Part shown: positions 53,012 through 62,594 of the stretch, piece after piece
Numbering within the stretch: position 1 is the stretch's first letter
Layout: each line of letters opens with the position of its first letter
Assembly (NCBI GenBank): GCA_014238425.1
Contig: JABABD010000016.1
Location: forward strand, 310,001 to 374,000
Length of the DNA: 64,000 nucleotides
DNA from: Flavobacteriaceae bacterium
GTDB taxonomy: Bacteria > Bacteroidota > Bacteroidia > Flavobacteriales > Flavobacteriaceae
Direction: 5' to 3'
Position numbers and translations under genes: made by a program
The notes under the pieces: model-generated
Databases searched by the model: none
Told to the model about the DNA's origin: nothing
What the model saw: only the letters and a program-made list of their open reading frames with translations

Positions 53012-54769
53012 ATGTCTAAAAAAGATACGAAGAAAAAAAAGCCTAAAGTAAGTATGGCCAAAGCCTTTAAGACAATAATTTGGCCTCGTCGTAATTTGGT
53101 ATTTATCGGGCTTATACTTATAGTTTTAAGCAGGTTAGCTAGTCTAGTATTACCATGGAAAAGTAAAGCACTTATAGATGATGTTATAGTAAATAAAGAT
53201 TATGACCAACTATATAATTTATTGCTAATTGTGGGTATCGCGGTTATTGTACAATCTGTGACATCATTTTTATTGACACGTATTTTGAGTGTTCAAGCAC
53301 AATTTTTAATTTCCGAACTACGAGCACAAGTGCAGAAAAAAGTGTTGTCTTTGCCTATAAATTTTTTCGACAATACGAAATCAGGAGCATTGGTATCGCG
53401 TATTATGACAGATGTTACTGGTGTTCGTAACCTTATTGGTACTGGTTTGGTGCAAATGGTAGGAGGCACGATTACTGCTGTTATCTCATTAATACTTTTA
53501 ATAGGTATCAGTCCATCTATGACTCTGTTTGTTCTAGTACCAGTAGTTATTTTTGGATTTATCGCACTAAAAGCATTTGGCTATATCAGGCCTATTTTTA
53601 GAAAACGTGGGGTTATTAATGCAGAAGTTACAGGAAGACTTACAGAAACCTTAGCAGGAGTAAGAGTTATCAAGGCATTTAATGCAGAGCCTCAAGAGAA
53701 TAAAACATTTGAAAAAGGAGTAGATAGACTTTACCAAAATGTAAAAAAGAGTTTAACAGCCACGGCGTTCATGACAAGCTCTTCTACACTTTTATTGGGG
53801 CTTGCGTCTACAGGTATCATGGGAATTGGAGGTTATAAGATAATGGAAGGGGAGCTTACCGTTGGTGATTTCCTTTCATTTACATTGCTTTTAGGATTGA
53901 TGATAGCACCCATTGTGCAGATGAGCAATATTGGTAGCCAATTAACGGAAGCACTTGCTGGTTTGGATCGAACAGAAGAATTGATGAATATGACTGCTGA
54001 AATTGATGATGAAGAGCGGACTATAGAACTTGATACTATTGAAGGTGATATTGAATTTCATGATGTGTCTTTTGCTTATGAAGAAGGTAAAGAAGTGCTA
54101 CATAATATTAGTTTCAAAGCTCCACCTGGTTCGGTCATCGCATTGGTTGGAAGTTCAGGCTCTGGAAAATCAACCATTGCAGGTCTTTCGGCTACTTTTT
54201 TAAATCCTGATTCTGGTATGGTAACTATTGATGGAAAAGATTTATCTAAAGTGAACTTGAGTAGTTATCGTCAGCATTTAGGAGTTGTGTTACAAGACGA
54301 ATTTTTATTTGAGGGAACCATCAGAGATAATATCTTATTTCCTAGGCCAAATGCATCAGAAGAAGATTTGATCAATGCTGTAAAAGCCGCTTATGTAAAT
54401 GAGTTTACAGATCGTTTTGAGGATGGATTGGATACGCTCATTGGAGAAAGAGGTGTAAAACTTTCTGGAGGCCAACGACAGCGTCTTGCTATAGCCAGGG
54501 CAATTCTTGCTAATCCAAGAATAATCATTTTAGATGAAGCTACATCAAATCTTGATACAGAGAGTGAGGCACTGATTCAAAAGAGTTTAACAGAACTTAT
54601 TAAAGATAGAACGACTGTTGTAATTGCACACAGGTTAAGCACAATACGCAAGGCAAATCAAATATTAGTAATCGAAGCAGGAAAAATTTTAGAACGTGGT
54701 AATCATGATGAGCTTATTGCTACAAAAGGCAGATACTATGATCTTTATACATATCAAGCTAAAATATAA
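53012..54769 (+). CDS. ABC-type exporter, membrane plus ATPase
   Basis: 585 residues. Six helices in residues 25-310, then a nucleotide-binding domain: Walker A VGSSGSGKSTIAG, Q-loop VVLQDEFLFEGTI, signature LSGGQRQRLAIARA, Walker B IIILDEATSNLD and H-loop IAHRLST. This is the MsbA/LmrA-like half-transporter family, which exports lipids or drugs; the substrate is unknown. It lies 44 bases after the helicase gene and 6 bases before the next. Confidence 0.92.
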   Translation: MSKKDTKKKKPKVSMAKAFKTIIWPRRNLVFIGLILIVLSRLASLVLPWKSKALIDDVIVNKDYDQLYNLLLIVGIAVIVQSVTSFLLTRILSVQAQFLISELRAQVQKKVLSLPINFFDNTKSGALVSRIMTDVTGVRNLIGTGLVQMVGGTITAVISLILLIGISPSMTLFVLVPVVIFGFIALKAFGYIRPIFRKRGVINAEVTGRLTETLAGVRVIKAFNAEPQENKTFEKGVDRLYQNVKKSLTATAFMTSSSTLLLGLASTGIMGIGGYKIMEGELTVGDFLSFTLLLGLMIAPIVQMSNIGSQLTEALAGLDRTEELMNMTAEIDDEERTIELDTIEGDIEFHDVSFAYEEGKEVLHNISFKAPPGSVIALVGSSGSGKSTIAGLSATFLNPDSGMVTIDGKDLSKVNLSSYRQHLGVVLQDEFLFEGTIRDNILFPRPNASEEDLINAVKAAYVNEFTDRFEDGLDTLIGERGVKLSGGQRQRLAIARAILANPRIIILDEATSNLDTESEALIQKSLTELIKDRTTVVIAHRLSTIRKANQILVIEAGKILERGNHDELIATKGRYYDLYTYQAKI

Positions 54770-54775
54770 ATTGCT

Positions 54776-55222
54776 ATGAGTCCTATAAGAGAGTTACATC
54801 CTGATTTTTATTATTATTTAAAATATAAGGATCAATCACTTGTAGATCTCTACCTAGACCTGCGTATGTTTTTAATTGATATGTATCCTGAATGTGATGA
54901 ATTGCTTTATCATACGCATGCATTAACATCAGTATATACGGTTTCTAGTAAAATGTCTGACGGTTTCTGTTTGATACCAATTTATACAAGTCATCTAAAC
55001 TTGGGATTTATCAAGGGAACACTTTTGCCTGATCCAAATAAAAAGCTTGAAGGTAGTGGTAAATTAATGAGACATATCCCTATTAGCAAAGTTTCAGATT
55101 ATAGAAATCCAGAAGTAAAAACATTAGTCGAACAAGCGATAGAATTGGCAATACAGGACACTTCTTCAAAATCTAAAAGTAATGGCCTTACTATGTCTAA
55201 AATAAAAATCCCAAATGCGTAA
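54776..55222 (+). CDS. DUF1801-family protein
   Basis: 148 residues. A YdhG/CyaY-like single domain: [20 protein letters not shown], the hydrophobic core, [20 protein letters not shown] and [20 protein letters not shown]. The family has no proven role. The end overlaps the VF530 gene by 8 bases, so translation is coupled. Confidence 0.8.
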   Translation: MSPIRELHPDFYYYLKYKDQSLVDLYLDLRMFLIDMYPECDELLYHTHALTSVYTVSSKMSDGFCLIPIYTSHLNLGFIKGTLLPDPNKKLEGSGKLMRHIPISKVSDYRNPEVKTLVEQAIELAIQDTSSKSKSNGLTMSKIKIPNA

Positions 55223-55430
55223 AGAACAGCCCAATAATCCTTTGCATGGTATTAAGTTAGTTGAGATTCTTGAACATTTGGTTTCCGAATATGGATGGAC
55301 CGAGTTGGGTGAGAGAATTAACATTCGATGTTTTAATAGCGACCCTTCCATTAAGTCCAGTTTAAAATTTTTGAGAAGAACACCTTGGGCACGAGAAAAG
55401 GTTGAGAATCTTTATATAAATTCTCTTTGA
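55215..55430 (+). CDS. VF530-family (DUF2132) DNA-binding-like protein
   Basis: 71 residues, the whole family domain: [40 protein letters not shown] and [20 protein letters not shown]. The small helical fold is annotated as DNA-binding from its structure; a physiological target is unknown. Confidence 0.88.
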   Translation: MRKEQPNNPLHGIKLVEILEHLVSEYGWTELGERINIRCFNSDPSIKSSLKFLRRTPWAREKVENLYINSL

Positions 55431-55456
55431 GAGCCCATGAATACCCTTTAAAACGC

Positions 55457-55464
55457 TATTTTTG
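55457..55464 (+). promoter_or_regulatory. promoter -7 box TATTTTTG
   Basis: Perfect TAnnTTTG 16 bases before the ATG at 55480. This excludes the in-frame TTG at 55462. Confidence 0.5.
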
Positions 55465-55479
55465 CAAAAACTAGCTCTA

Positions 55480-56835
55480 ATGCATTCTTTTACAGAATTT
55501 AATATATCAAATCAGCTCCAGTATGCTATTGAAGATCTTGGCTTTAATATGCCGACTCCAGTACAGTTTGAAGCGTTTCCAGTTATCATGTCTGGAAAAG
55601 ATATGGTGGGTATTGCGCAAACAGGAACAGGAAAAACCTTTGCGTATATGTTACCAATTCTACAGGGACTTAAATTCTCAAAAGAAAGAGACCCAAGGGT
55701 TTTGATTATGGTGCCTACTAGAGAGTTAGTACTGCAGGTAGTTGAAGAAATAGAAAAGTTTGCCAAATACTTAAATCATAGAACAATTGGTATTTATGGA
55801 GGCATGAACATGAATGCGCAAAAACAAATGCTAGCGCAAGGTGTTGATATTGTTGTTGCAACGCCAGGGAGACTTTATGACCTTGCTATTGATAGAGCTT
55901 TGCATCTAAAATCCATCAGGAAATTAGTCATTGATGAAGTAGATGTAATGTTAGACTTAGGGTTTAGGTTTCAGCTGACCAATATTTTTGAATTGCTACC
56001 AGAACGGCGCCAGAATATTATGTTTTCTGCAACTATGACAGATGAAGTGAATACACTTATTCACGATTTCTTTATCGCTCCATCTAATGTATCAATAGCA
56101 GTTAGCGGAACTCCTTTAGATAATATTACGCAGTATTGTTATGCAGTGCCAAATTTTTATACGAAGACGAATCTATTGTTATATCTTCTAAAGAAAGTAG
56201 AAACCTATAAAAAGGTCTTAGTATTTGTTCCCAATAAGAAAAGTGCTGATATGATATATGACATTCTAGACATGCAATTTGGTTCTGATGTTGCTGTGAT
56301 CCATTCTAATAAAACTCAAAACTATAGGATACGCTCTGTTTCTGATTTTAATGCAGAAAAGACACGCATATTAGTTACAACGGATATTATGGCGCGCGGA
56401 TTAGACCTTGATAAAATCTCGCATGTCATCAATTTTGATGTTCCTTTATTTCCTGAAAACTATATGCATCGCATTGGAAGAACTGGTCGGGCAGAACAGC
56501 TAGGAACCTCAATACTCTTCTACACACAAAAAGAGTTAGAAGCAAAAGAAGCAATAGAGGCTTTAATGGATATAAAGATTTCTGTAGAAGCATTGCCAGA
56601 AACCGTTGCTATTTCTGAAAAACTCACTTATGAAGAGCAACCCAAAATACTTGAGCATAATAACCCACATAAAATAGTTGGAGATGACGCTCCTGGAGCA
56701 AGCTTTCATGAAAAGAAAGAAAAAAACAAGAAAGTGAATTTAGGTGGTTCTTATCAGAGAACAATAAAAAAGAAATATAAAAAGCCTAAGACCAAGGGCG
56801 ATAAAAACTATAATAAACGTAATAAGAAGAAGTAG
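55480..56835 (+). CDS. DEAD-box RNA helicase with basic tail
   Basis: 451 residues from ATG 55480. Motifs: Walker A AQTGTGKTFA, VPTRELVLQ, TPGRLYD, DEVDVMLD (DEVD in place of DEAD), SATMTDEV, TTDIMARGLDLD, HRIGRTGRAE. After the core come about 80 residues including a very basic tail (TIKKKYKKPKTKGDKNYNKR), which probably binds RNA. The DEVD variant is seen in some active bacterial members. The next gene begins 1 base after its stop. Confidence 0.9.
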   Translation: MHSFTEFNISNQLQYAIEDLGFNMPTPVQFEAFPVIMSGKDMVGIAQTGTGKTFAYMLPILQGLKFSKERDPRVLIMVPTRELVLQVVEEIEKFAKYLNHRTIGIYGGMNMNAQKQMLAQGVDIVVATPGRLYDLAIDRALHLKSIRKLVIDEVDVMLDLGFRFQLTNIFELLPERRQNIMFSATMTDEVNTLIHDFFIAPSNVSIAVSGTPLDNITQYCYAVPNFYTKTNLLLYLLKKVETYKKVLVFVPNKKSADMIYDILDMQFGSDVAVIHSNKTQNYRIRSVSDFNAEKTRILVTTDIMARGLDLDKISHVINFDVPLFPENYMHRIGRTGRAEQLGTSILFYTQKELEAKEAIEALMDIKISVEALPETVAISEKLTYEEQPKILEHNNPHKIVGDDAPGASFHEKKEKNKKVNLGGSYQRTIKKKYKKPKTKGDKNYNKRNKKK

Positions 56836-56836
56836 C

Positions 56837-58390
56837 ATGTCGGAGAATGTTTTAGGAATACAAGAAAGAAAAACAGATAAAGAGTTATATAGTTATCAGC
56901 AAGGAGCTATAAGTCAGATTTTTGAAAAATTTGAGTCAGCTCCTGATGATTATCACTTACTATATCAATTACCAACTGGAGGTGGAAAAACGGTAATTTT
57001 TTCTGAAATGGTACGTCAATACCTTAAGCATCACGATAAGAAAGTGCTTATTATGACCCATCGTATAGAGCTGAGCAAGCAAACATCAACGATGTTAACC
57101 GAATTTAATGTTTCTAACAAAATAGTACATAGTACTGCCAACTTAGATGATCAAGATGATTACAGTTGTTTTGTGGCTATGGTCGAGACTTTGAACAACC
57201 GATTAAATGAAGATAAATTAGATATCTCTAATGTTGGTCTAGTTATTATTGATGAAGCACATTATAATTCTTTTACAAAGTTATTCAAGTTTTTTGAAAA
57301 GTCTTTTATACTTGGTGTCACTGCGACACCTTTGAGCTCTAATATTAAGCTCCCTATGAAAGATAACTACGATGAGTTAATCGTTGGGGAGAGCATTGAG
57401 GCTTTGATTGAAAATGAATTTTTAGCTCAAGCAGAGACCTATTCGTATAATGTTGGCCTGACCTCATTGGTAGTCGGTGCTAATGGCGATTATACTGTAA
57501 AATCTTCGGAAGATTTATATACCAATTTCGACATGTTGAGCAAATTGATGCAAGCATATGAAGAACGTTGCAAAGGAAAAAAAACCCTCATTTTTAATAA
57601 CGGTATAAAAACATCTCTTTTTGTATATGATACGTTTAAAGCTGCTGGCTATCCAATAGCACATCTAGACAACACTAATACTAAAAAAGAACGTAAAGCC
57701 ATTTTAAAGTGGTTCAAAGACACACCACATGCTATATTAACCTCGGTAAGCATACTTACCACAGGTTTTGATGAGCCAACTGTAGAGTCCATTATATTAA
57801 ATCGTGCCACCAAATCCCTTACGCTATATTATCAAATGATAGGCCGCGGTTCTCGTATTTTAAAGAACAAATCTAGTTTTACTGTCATTGATTTAGGGAA
57901 TAACTTTCACAGGTTTGGTCCTTGGGGAGCTGACTTAGATTGGTATAGAATATTTAAGTCACCAAATTATTATTTAGATAGTCTTTTAAATGATGAGGAT
58001 TTGGAAAGTAATTTCAGGTATGAAATGCCTGAAGATCTAAGAGCTGAATTTGAAAACTCTAAAGAAGTATATTTCGATATTTCTAAAACCTATATTGATG
58101 CTGTTAGAAATGGAGAATCTTCCAAGGTAGTGCTAGAGCGCTCGATATCACAACACGCAAGGATCAGTATCGAAAATAGCGAAGATGTATATGATGCCTA
58201 TGAATTATCCAAAAAACTTGGAGATGATATAGATTATAGAATACAACGGTATACCAAATGTATAAGCAAAAGTACATTTAATTTTGTCGAGTGGTTAAGA
58301 GATGATTATCGCAAGAAACTACGTGCTTATATTCGTGATAATTTCGACTCCGTTTATGAAGATATTAATGGGCATCCACCAGAAGATTAA
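56837..58390 (+). CDS. superfamily 2 DEAD/DEAH helicase (SSL2/type III restriction-like)
   Basis: 517 residues. Walker A LPTGGGKTVIFSEMVRQY, THRIELSKQ, Walker B VIIDEAHYNS, GVTATPLSS, SVSILTTGFDEPTV and MIGRGSRIL form an SF2 helicase core of the SSL2/RecG-like group. No nuclease or methylase domain is attached and no restriction partner is adjacent. It probably acts on DNA or RNA in repair; it is co-transcribed with the DEAD-box helicase. Confidence 0.88.
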   Translation: MSENVLGIQERKTDKELYSYQQGAISQIFEKFESAPDDYHLLYQLPTGGGKTVIFSEMVRQYLKHHDKKVLIMTHRIELSKQTSTMLTEFNVSNKIVHSTANLDDQDDYSCFVAMVETLNNRLNEDKLDISNVGLVIIDEAHYNSFTKLFKFFEKSFILGVTATPLSSNIKLPMKDNYDELIVGESIEALIENEFLAQAETYSYNVGLTSLVVGANGDYTVKSSEDLYTNFDMLSKLMQAYEERCKGKKTLIFNNGIKTSLFVYDTFKAAGYPIAHLDNTNTKKERKAILKWFKDTPHAILTSVSILTTGFDEPTVESIILNRATKSLTLYYQMIGRGSRILKNKSSFTVIDLGNNFHRFGPWGADLDWYRIFKSPNYYLDSLLNDEDLESNFRYEMPEDLRAEFENSKEVYFDISKTYIDAVRNGESSKVVLERSISQHARISIENSEDVYDAYELSKKLGDDIDYRIQRYTKCISKSTFNFVEWLRDDYRKKLRAYIRDNFDSVYEDINGHPPED

Positions 58391-58419
58391 ATAATCTTAG
58401 ACTCTAACTATTGTACTAA

Positions 58420-59343
58420 ATGACCAAAAGCAGACCAAAAGATGGTATTCTAATTATTCTAGCATTTTTTTCCATTTATGTCATTTGGGGTTCTACATAT
58501 TTGCTAAATAAAATGGCAGTGGCAGAATTGCCTCCGTTTATGATTGCTGGAATCAGGTTTACTGTAGCTGGTGTGATTATATTTCTTATAGCTAAACTTA
58601 TGGGTATAAATATTTCCATAAATAAAGCGCAGCTAAAAAACACAATAATTGCGGGTTTTTTATTCTTGACATTGGGAAATGGCGTAGCAGTCTGGGCTTT
58701 AAAATACGTGGATAGCGGTTTTGCAGCATTAGAAATATCAGCACAACCATTAGTAGTATTGGTTTTAATGCTCGTTTTACAAGGAAAAAAAATACAGCCT
58801 ATGTCTATAGTAGGGGTTATTTTGGGAATTATTGGTATATATCTTTTAGTAAGTCAAAAACAAATCATCACACAAGAGAATAGTATTATAGGAATGATTA
58901 TGCTTTTTGTCTGCATGCTGAGTTGGGCTTATGGAAGCTTATTTGTTGCTGACGCCAATCTACCTTCAAATTATTTTGTAAACACAGGCTATCAAATGCT
59001 TAATGGTGGCATTATGTTGATTATTGCTAGTATATTGTTTGGCGAACAATGGTCTCTACCCAATACTTGGAGTGGAGAAGTTCAATTATCCATAATTTTG
59101 CTGATCGTCTTTGGAAGTATTGTGGCATTTACATCTTTCAACTATTTACTTAAAGTAGTCTCCCCTGAAAAAGTAGCAACATGTACGTATGTTAACCCAA
59201 TAATTGCGCTCATACTAGGCTGGTACTTCTTAAATGAACAAATCACTACGCAATCTATTGTTGCAGCCATTGTTTTATTGACAGGTGTTTACTTCATTAA
59301 TACTAAAAAGAAGTTAACTGTCTTTTCACGATTCAAAAAATAA
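58420..59343 (+). CDS. EamA-family (DMT) transporter
   Basis: 307 residues with ten membrane helices in two EamA repeats: IYVIWGSTYLLNKMAVAELP, then FMIAGIRFTVAGVIIFLIAK in the first; PSNYFVNTGYQMLNGGIMLI and TYVNPIIALILGWYFLNEQI in the second. Members export amino acids or metabolites such as cysteine pathway compounds or threonine. The substrate cannot be read from sequence. Confidence 0.9.
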   Translation: MTKSRPKDGILIILAFFSIYVIWGSTYLLNKMAVAELPPFMIAGIRFTVAGVIIFLIAKLMGINISINKAQLKNTIIAGFLFLTLGNGVAVWALKYVDSGFAALEISAQPLVVLVLMLVLQGKKIQPMSIVGVILGIIGIYLLVSQKQIITQENSIIGMIMLFVCMLSWAYGSLFVADANLPSNYFVNTGYQMLNGGIMLIIASILFGEQWSLPNTWSGEVQLSIILLIVFGSIVAFTSFNYLLKVVSPEKVATCTYVNPIIALILGWYFLNEQITTQSIVAAIVLLTGVYFINTKKKLTVFSRFKK

Positions 59344-59498
59344 TAATGTTGTTGCCTTTGCATTTTTTGTTAGAGATTCTTTTTGAATAAACGTTTTTTG
59401 CAATAATCACAAAAAATACTTTCTAGATTCATTATTTATTTGAGTCATTGAAGCTACATGATGAATAGATTTGATGGTCAAACATAAAATCGTATAGC

Positions 59499-60203
59499 AT
59501 GAAGTTTTTTGTCAATTTTGCAATACCCATTTGTCTTGTTAGCATTTTTATAAATTGCTCTCCTCCAGAGAATCCTATAAAGACTACACCAACATCTGTT
59601 AATGGTCATGTCATGGACTTTGAGCGAGGATTTGCGCACCCTAATTATAAAGTCGTTTTAACGCAGCTCGTTTTCGGCGGTGGTGGGTGGAGTGGTTATG
59701 GATATACAGGAGAGCATAGAATAGATTCTACTTATACAAATGACCAAGGTTATTTTGAATTTAATTTTAACTATGATTTAGATCTTAAATATAAGTACAC
59801 ACTTAGGTTTGACGGACTAAATAGCGCAGAAGGACCATTTTCAGATTTTTTAGAGTCCTATATCATTGAACCAGGTGATATCAATACAATGGATATTAAT
59901 CATTGGTTACCTAATTATCTTAAGCTAAATCTTTCAGTAAGCAATAATTTCACACAGAGACTGGGAATTACAAATACTATCTTAAATGATAACTTTTATC
60001 ATTTTAGAGGTGGCCAAATTTTTGAAGAAGAAATTGATACTACTATTTATTTACCAAATAAACCGAATGCCGATATTCGTTTAAATTTCTATTATTCTAC
60101 TGGAAATTCAAATTCTGATGCACATAGACGATTCGAATTTTTGAGTACGACCTTGCAAGACACTTTAGAACTCTCCTTTGTGATAGATTGTTCATTGTTT
60201 TAG
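59499..60203 (+). CDS. lipoprotein with carboxypeptidase-regulatory-like domain
   Basis: 234 residues. The signal peptide MKFFVNFAIPICLVSIFINC ends in a Cys (IFINC), again with Asn before it. Residues about 33-120 are a beta-sandwich of the CarboxypepD_reg type (TSVNGHVMDFERGFAHPNYK, DSTYTNDQGYFEFNFNYDLD), the rest beta-rich (PNADIRLNFYYSTGNSNSDA). These occur on surface lipoproteins and TonB-dependent partners. It has no obvious operon partner; the preceding 155-base spacer shows no clear promoter. Confidence 0.75.
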   Translation: MKFFVNFAIPICLVSIFINCSPPENPIKTTPTSVNGHVMDFERGFAHPNYKVVLTQLVFGGGGWSGYGYTGEHRIDSTYTNDQGYFEFNFNYDLDLKYKYTLRFDGLNSAEGPFSDFLESYIIEPGDINTMDINHWLPNYLKLNLSVSNNFTQRLGITNTILNDNFYHFRGGQIFEEEIDTTIYLPNKPNADIRLNFYYSTGNSNSDAHRRFEFLSTTLQDTLELSFVIDCSLF

Positions 60204-60235
60204 TCGACTAACAAGGTGCCTAAAACAATTTTAAT

Positions 60236-61285
60236 CTAAAGCATATACTTTTTAAGTGTACTTTCTAGCATAGACTCTACCAATAAAAAAGTTTTTTTGC
60301 AATGAATAAAATCTTGTTCATCATTCATGATATCAAGAATAACACTTGTATGCCCCAACTTGACATATCCTGCTAATTCTTCAGCAACTTCTTGATGAGA
60401 GCCGACCAAGTATGGGCAAAACGTTTTATAAGTGTGGAAAGGTTTTAACCAATAGACTTCTTTTGCTTCTCTTTTTTCTAAGTTAGATAACTCTTTATGC
60501 CATGAAGAATCAGAAGCTTTAGTCGCCATGGTATGTGCCATTTTACCTTTCATGTCATCTGGAAAGCGCTCATTTGCTATATCCCAAGCTTCTTCCGAAG
60601 TATCTCGAGCAATAATTCCAAATCGAACACCTAAGTCAAAATTAGTATCAGGTTCAACGCCCTTATATTCAGATAGTGGTTTGGCATATTTCACTTTAGT
60701 GGCACCCAATTTTTCTGCGGCAGCCAATCCAGCTTCAGAAGTTCCACTAATCAATTCAACCGGAATCATCTCCTCAGGAATTTGTGGGCGCATTTTAATA
60801 TTTGTGACTTTATAATATTTGCCTTCATGACTAAATAGCCCTTTAGCTTTAAGAAGCCCGTTAATCATAATGGCATAATCGCAAAGATTTTCATAACGTT
60901 CATCATGCGGAATATCATTACCAAGACTTACAAGGTCTCCTTTAAACCCACCTGCAATCCAATTTATATCTACGCGACGCTTATACATGAAAGCAAGTGT
61001 TGCAATGCGCTTTGCTAAGGTATAAGGACGTACATATACTGGATTAACAGCCACCAATGGTATTAATTTTTTTGTATGTTGAAGTATTATTTGCGCAACT
61101 GCCCAGCCATCAACAAGAGAATTGTTTGAGTAAATTAACGTCCCTTCAAATCCGTTATCTTCACTCCATGTGGCTGTATTAACAACATGGTTGTAGTATT
61201 TTTTACCATCTACAGCTTCTCTTTTTAGCGATATATTCTGTGGTTCAGACTCAGGCGTAGTAGCATATATTTTTAGGTATTTCAT
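60236..61285 (-). CDS. LLM-class flavin-dependent oxidoreductase (SsuD-like)
   Basis: 349 residues from ATG 61285; a frame upstream to 61312 is open but the start at 61285 fits the promoter at 61323. It is a luciferase-like TIM barrel: WSEDNGFEGTLIYSNNSLVD, LVAVNPVYVRPYTLAKRIAT, DINWIAGGFKGDLVSLGNDI, with SGTSEAGLAAAEKLGATKVK later. The pattern resembles alkanesulfonate monooxygenases, which use FMNH2 from a partner reductase. No reductase or sulfonate transporter is nearby, so the substrate is open. Confidence 0.85.
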   Translation of the reverse strand: MKYLKIYATTPESEPQNISLKREAVDGKKYYNHVVNTATWSEDNGFEGTLIYSNNSLVDGWAVAQIILQHTKKLIPLVAVNPVYVRPYTLAKRIATLAFMYKRRVDINWIAGGFKGDLVSLGNDIPHDERYENLCDYAIMINGLLKAKGLFSHEGKYYKVTNIKMRPQIPEEMIPVELISGTSEAGLAAAEKLGATKVKYAKPLSEYKGVEPDTNFDLGVRFGIIARDTSEEAWDIANERFPDDMKGKMAHTMATKASDSSWHKELSNLEKREAKEVYWLKPFHTYKTFCPYLVGSHQEVAEELAGYVKLGHTSVILDIMNDEQDFIHCKKTFLLVESMLESTLKKYML

Positions 61286-61580
61286 ATTTGGCAATTGATC
61301 GATTAATAGCACCGTGAAGATACAAATTTAATGGAATTAATAATTCTAAATTAGATGTCTTAGACAATAAATTCGCTAAACAAAAGCGAACTACATTATA
61401 ATAATAAATAAAAAAACTTTAATTAATAATTAAAAAATTGACGAAATTGGAGATATGGATGTCCATATTGCGTCTTCGATTACATTGCCATCAATAATTG
61501 AATCAGAACTTAATTCTTTATTAGTATATGATGATCTTTCATTTGATGTTGAATAAAAAGTATGACAACGATAGTCGAGA
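61286..61580. other. spacer with promoter and a short degenerate frame
   Basis: It holds the LLM-gene promoter (61323-61330) and, further right, a short open frame (61455-61556, plus strand) reading MDVHIASSITLPSIIESELN and ending DDLSFDVE. That frame looks more protein-like than random but I do not recognise it; it may be a remnant. The middle (61380-61440) is almost pure A/T. Confidence 0.35.
61323..61330 (-). promoter_or_regulatory. promoter -7 box TAAATTTG
   Basis: Perfect TAnnTTTG on the minus strand, 38 bases before the LLM gene ATG. Confidence 0.5.
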
Positions 61581-62183
61581 CTAATTTGCCTTAGGTTTAT
61601 ACATACGATTAATAAATATTTGTATTACAAAAATTAAGATGAATATCATCCTAGCGACATTTGGCCAAATAAATGCTAAAACGCCCGCAAGTATCCAGAT
61701 AAATAATGAAGTAAACCCTGTATACAGATGCCATTTCACAATTAAAGGAGTTAGTTCTGGATGATTTTTTTCTTTTTTCATGATATACCTTATCAATAAA
61801 AAATTGAATAAACCTATAGCTGAAAGATTAAAACAATAGAATGCAAAAGGTCCAGTATAAAGAAAGCCTCCAACGTAAAAACCAGTAGAGAAGGGCATGA
61901 GCACAATAAAAAATAAGAGAAAGATATTCAACCACAATATATTGGAGTCAATTGATGTCACGTATTTCATACAGCGCAAATGAGATATCCAGTAAAGAGC
62001 AGTTACAAAAAAGCTAACTATCAAGCCAATAAAACTTGGAATCCTGTTTTGTAATAATTCCCATGTTGTATTGGTGTACACATCTTTCATACTTGGTATC
62101 CCCACTTCTAAAACTAATAAGGTCATTGCTATTGAAAAAACAGCATCACTAAAACTAATAACTCGAGATTTATCAAAGGTCAT
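61581..62183 (-). CDS. TMEM175-family potassium channel-like protein
   Basis: 200 residues from ATG 62183 (MTFDKSRVISFSDAVFSIAM); a TTG at 62210 falls on the promoter. The family motif R-x3-FSDAVFxIxxTLL is complete (RVISFSDAVFSIAMTLLVLE), followed by a second-helix region and six predicted membrane helices in total. Bacterial TMEM175 proteins form tetrameric potassium-selective channels. One repeat is present, as in other bacterial members. Confidence 0.88.
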   Translation of the reverse strand: MTFDKSRVISFSDAVFSIAMTLLVLEVGIPSMKDVYTNTTWELLQNRIPSFIGLIVSFFVTALYWISHLRCMKYVTSIDSNILWLNIFLLFFIVLMPFSTGFYVGGFLYTGPFAFYCFNLSAIGLFNFLLIRYIMKKEKNHPELTPLIVKWHLYTGFTSLFIWILAGVLAFIWPNVARMIFILIFVIQIFINRMYKPKAN

Positions 62184-62207
62184 TGAATTCAGATAATTTA
62201 TTATACT

Positions 62208-62215
62208 CAAATATA
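62208..62215 (-). promoter_or_regulatory. promoter -7 box TATATTTG
   Basis: Perfect TAnnTTTG on the minus strand, 25 bases before the TMEM175 ATG at 62183. Confidence 0.6.
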
Positions 62216-62308
62216 GGATTTCTATGATTAGAATTATTGTTCAAGACCATTGTTACCATGTAATCAAAATAATGTCGTTACTATTAAAAGTGTATTGATT
62301 CAAATCAG

Positions 62309-62566
62309 TTGTATTTCACGCAGTATTATCGAGATATTGGAGGGAAGCTAGAGTTTGAATTTGGTAAGCTAGTCTTCGGTTATGAATTTATATCTCGACA
62401 AGGTTCAATAGACAGTGAACGATCTGTTGGCACTATCAAGTTCTCAACAAATAAAAAGGTCTCTCTAATTGGAGGCTTTGGTAAAGACTTTAAATCTGAC
62501 GATAATTTGATTACTATCTTTGGTGTAAATTGGGAATTGAATTTAGGAGAACGAACCGTGAATTAA
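62309..62566 (+). pseudogene. C-terminal remnant of an outer-membrane protein
   Basis: The frame has only a TTG start. Its 85 residues (KLEFEFGKLVFGYEFISRQG, GTIKFSTNKKVSLIGGFGKD, NLITIFGVNWELNLGE) alternate hydrophobic and polar residues like terminal beta-barrel strands. There is no signal peptide or upstream domain, and 62211-62308 does not restore one. It is most simply a truncated outer-membrane protein gene. A short expressed protein is possible but unlikely. Confidence 0.5.
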
Positions 62567-62594
62567 TTAGAATTATTTGAGCTCATATTTTATA

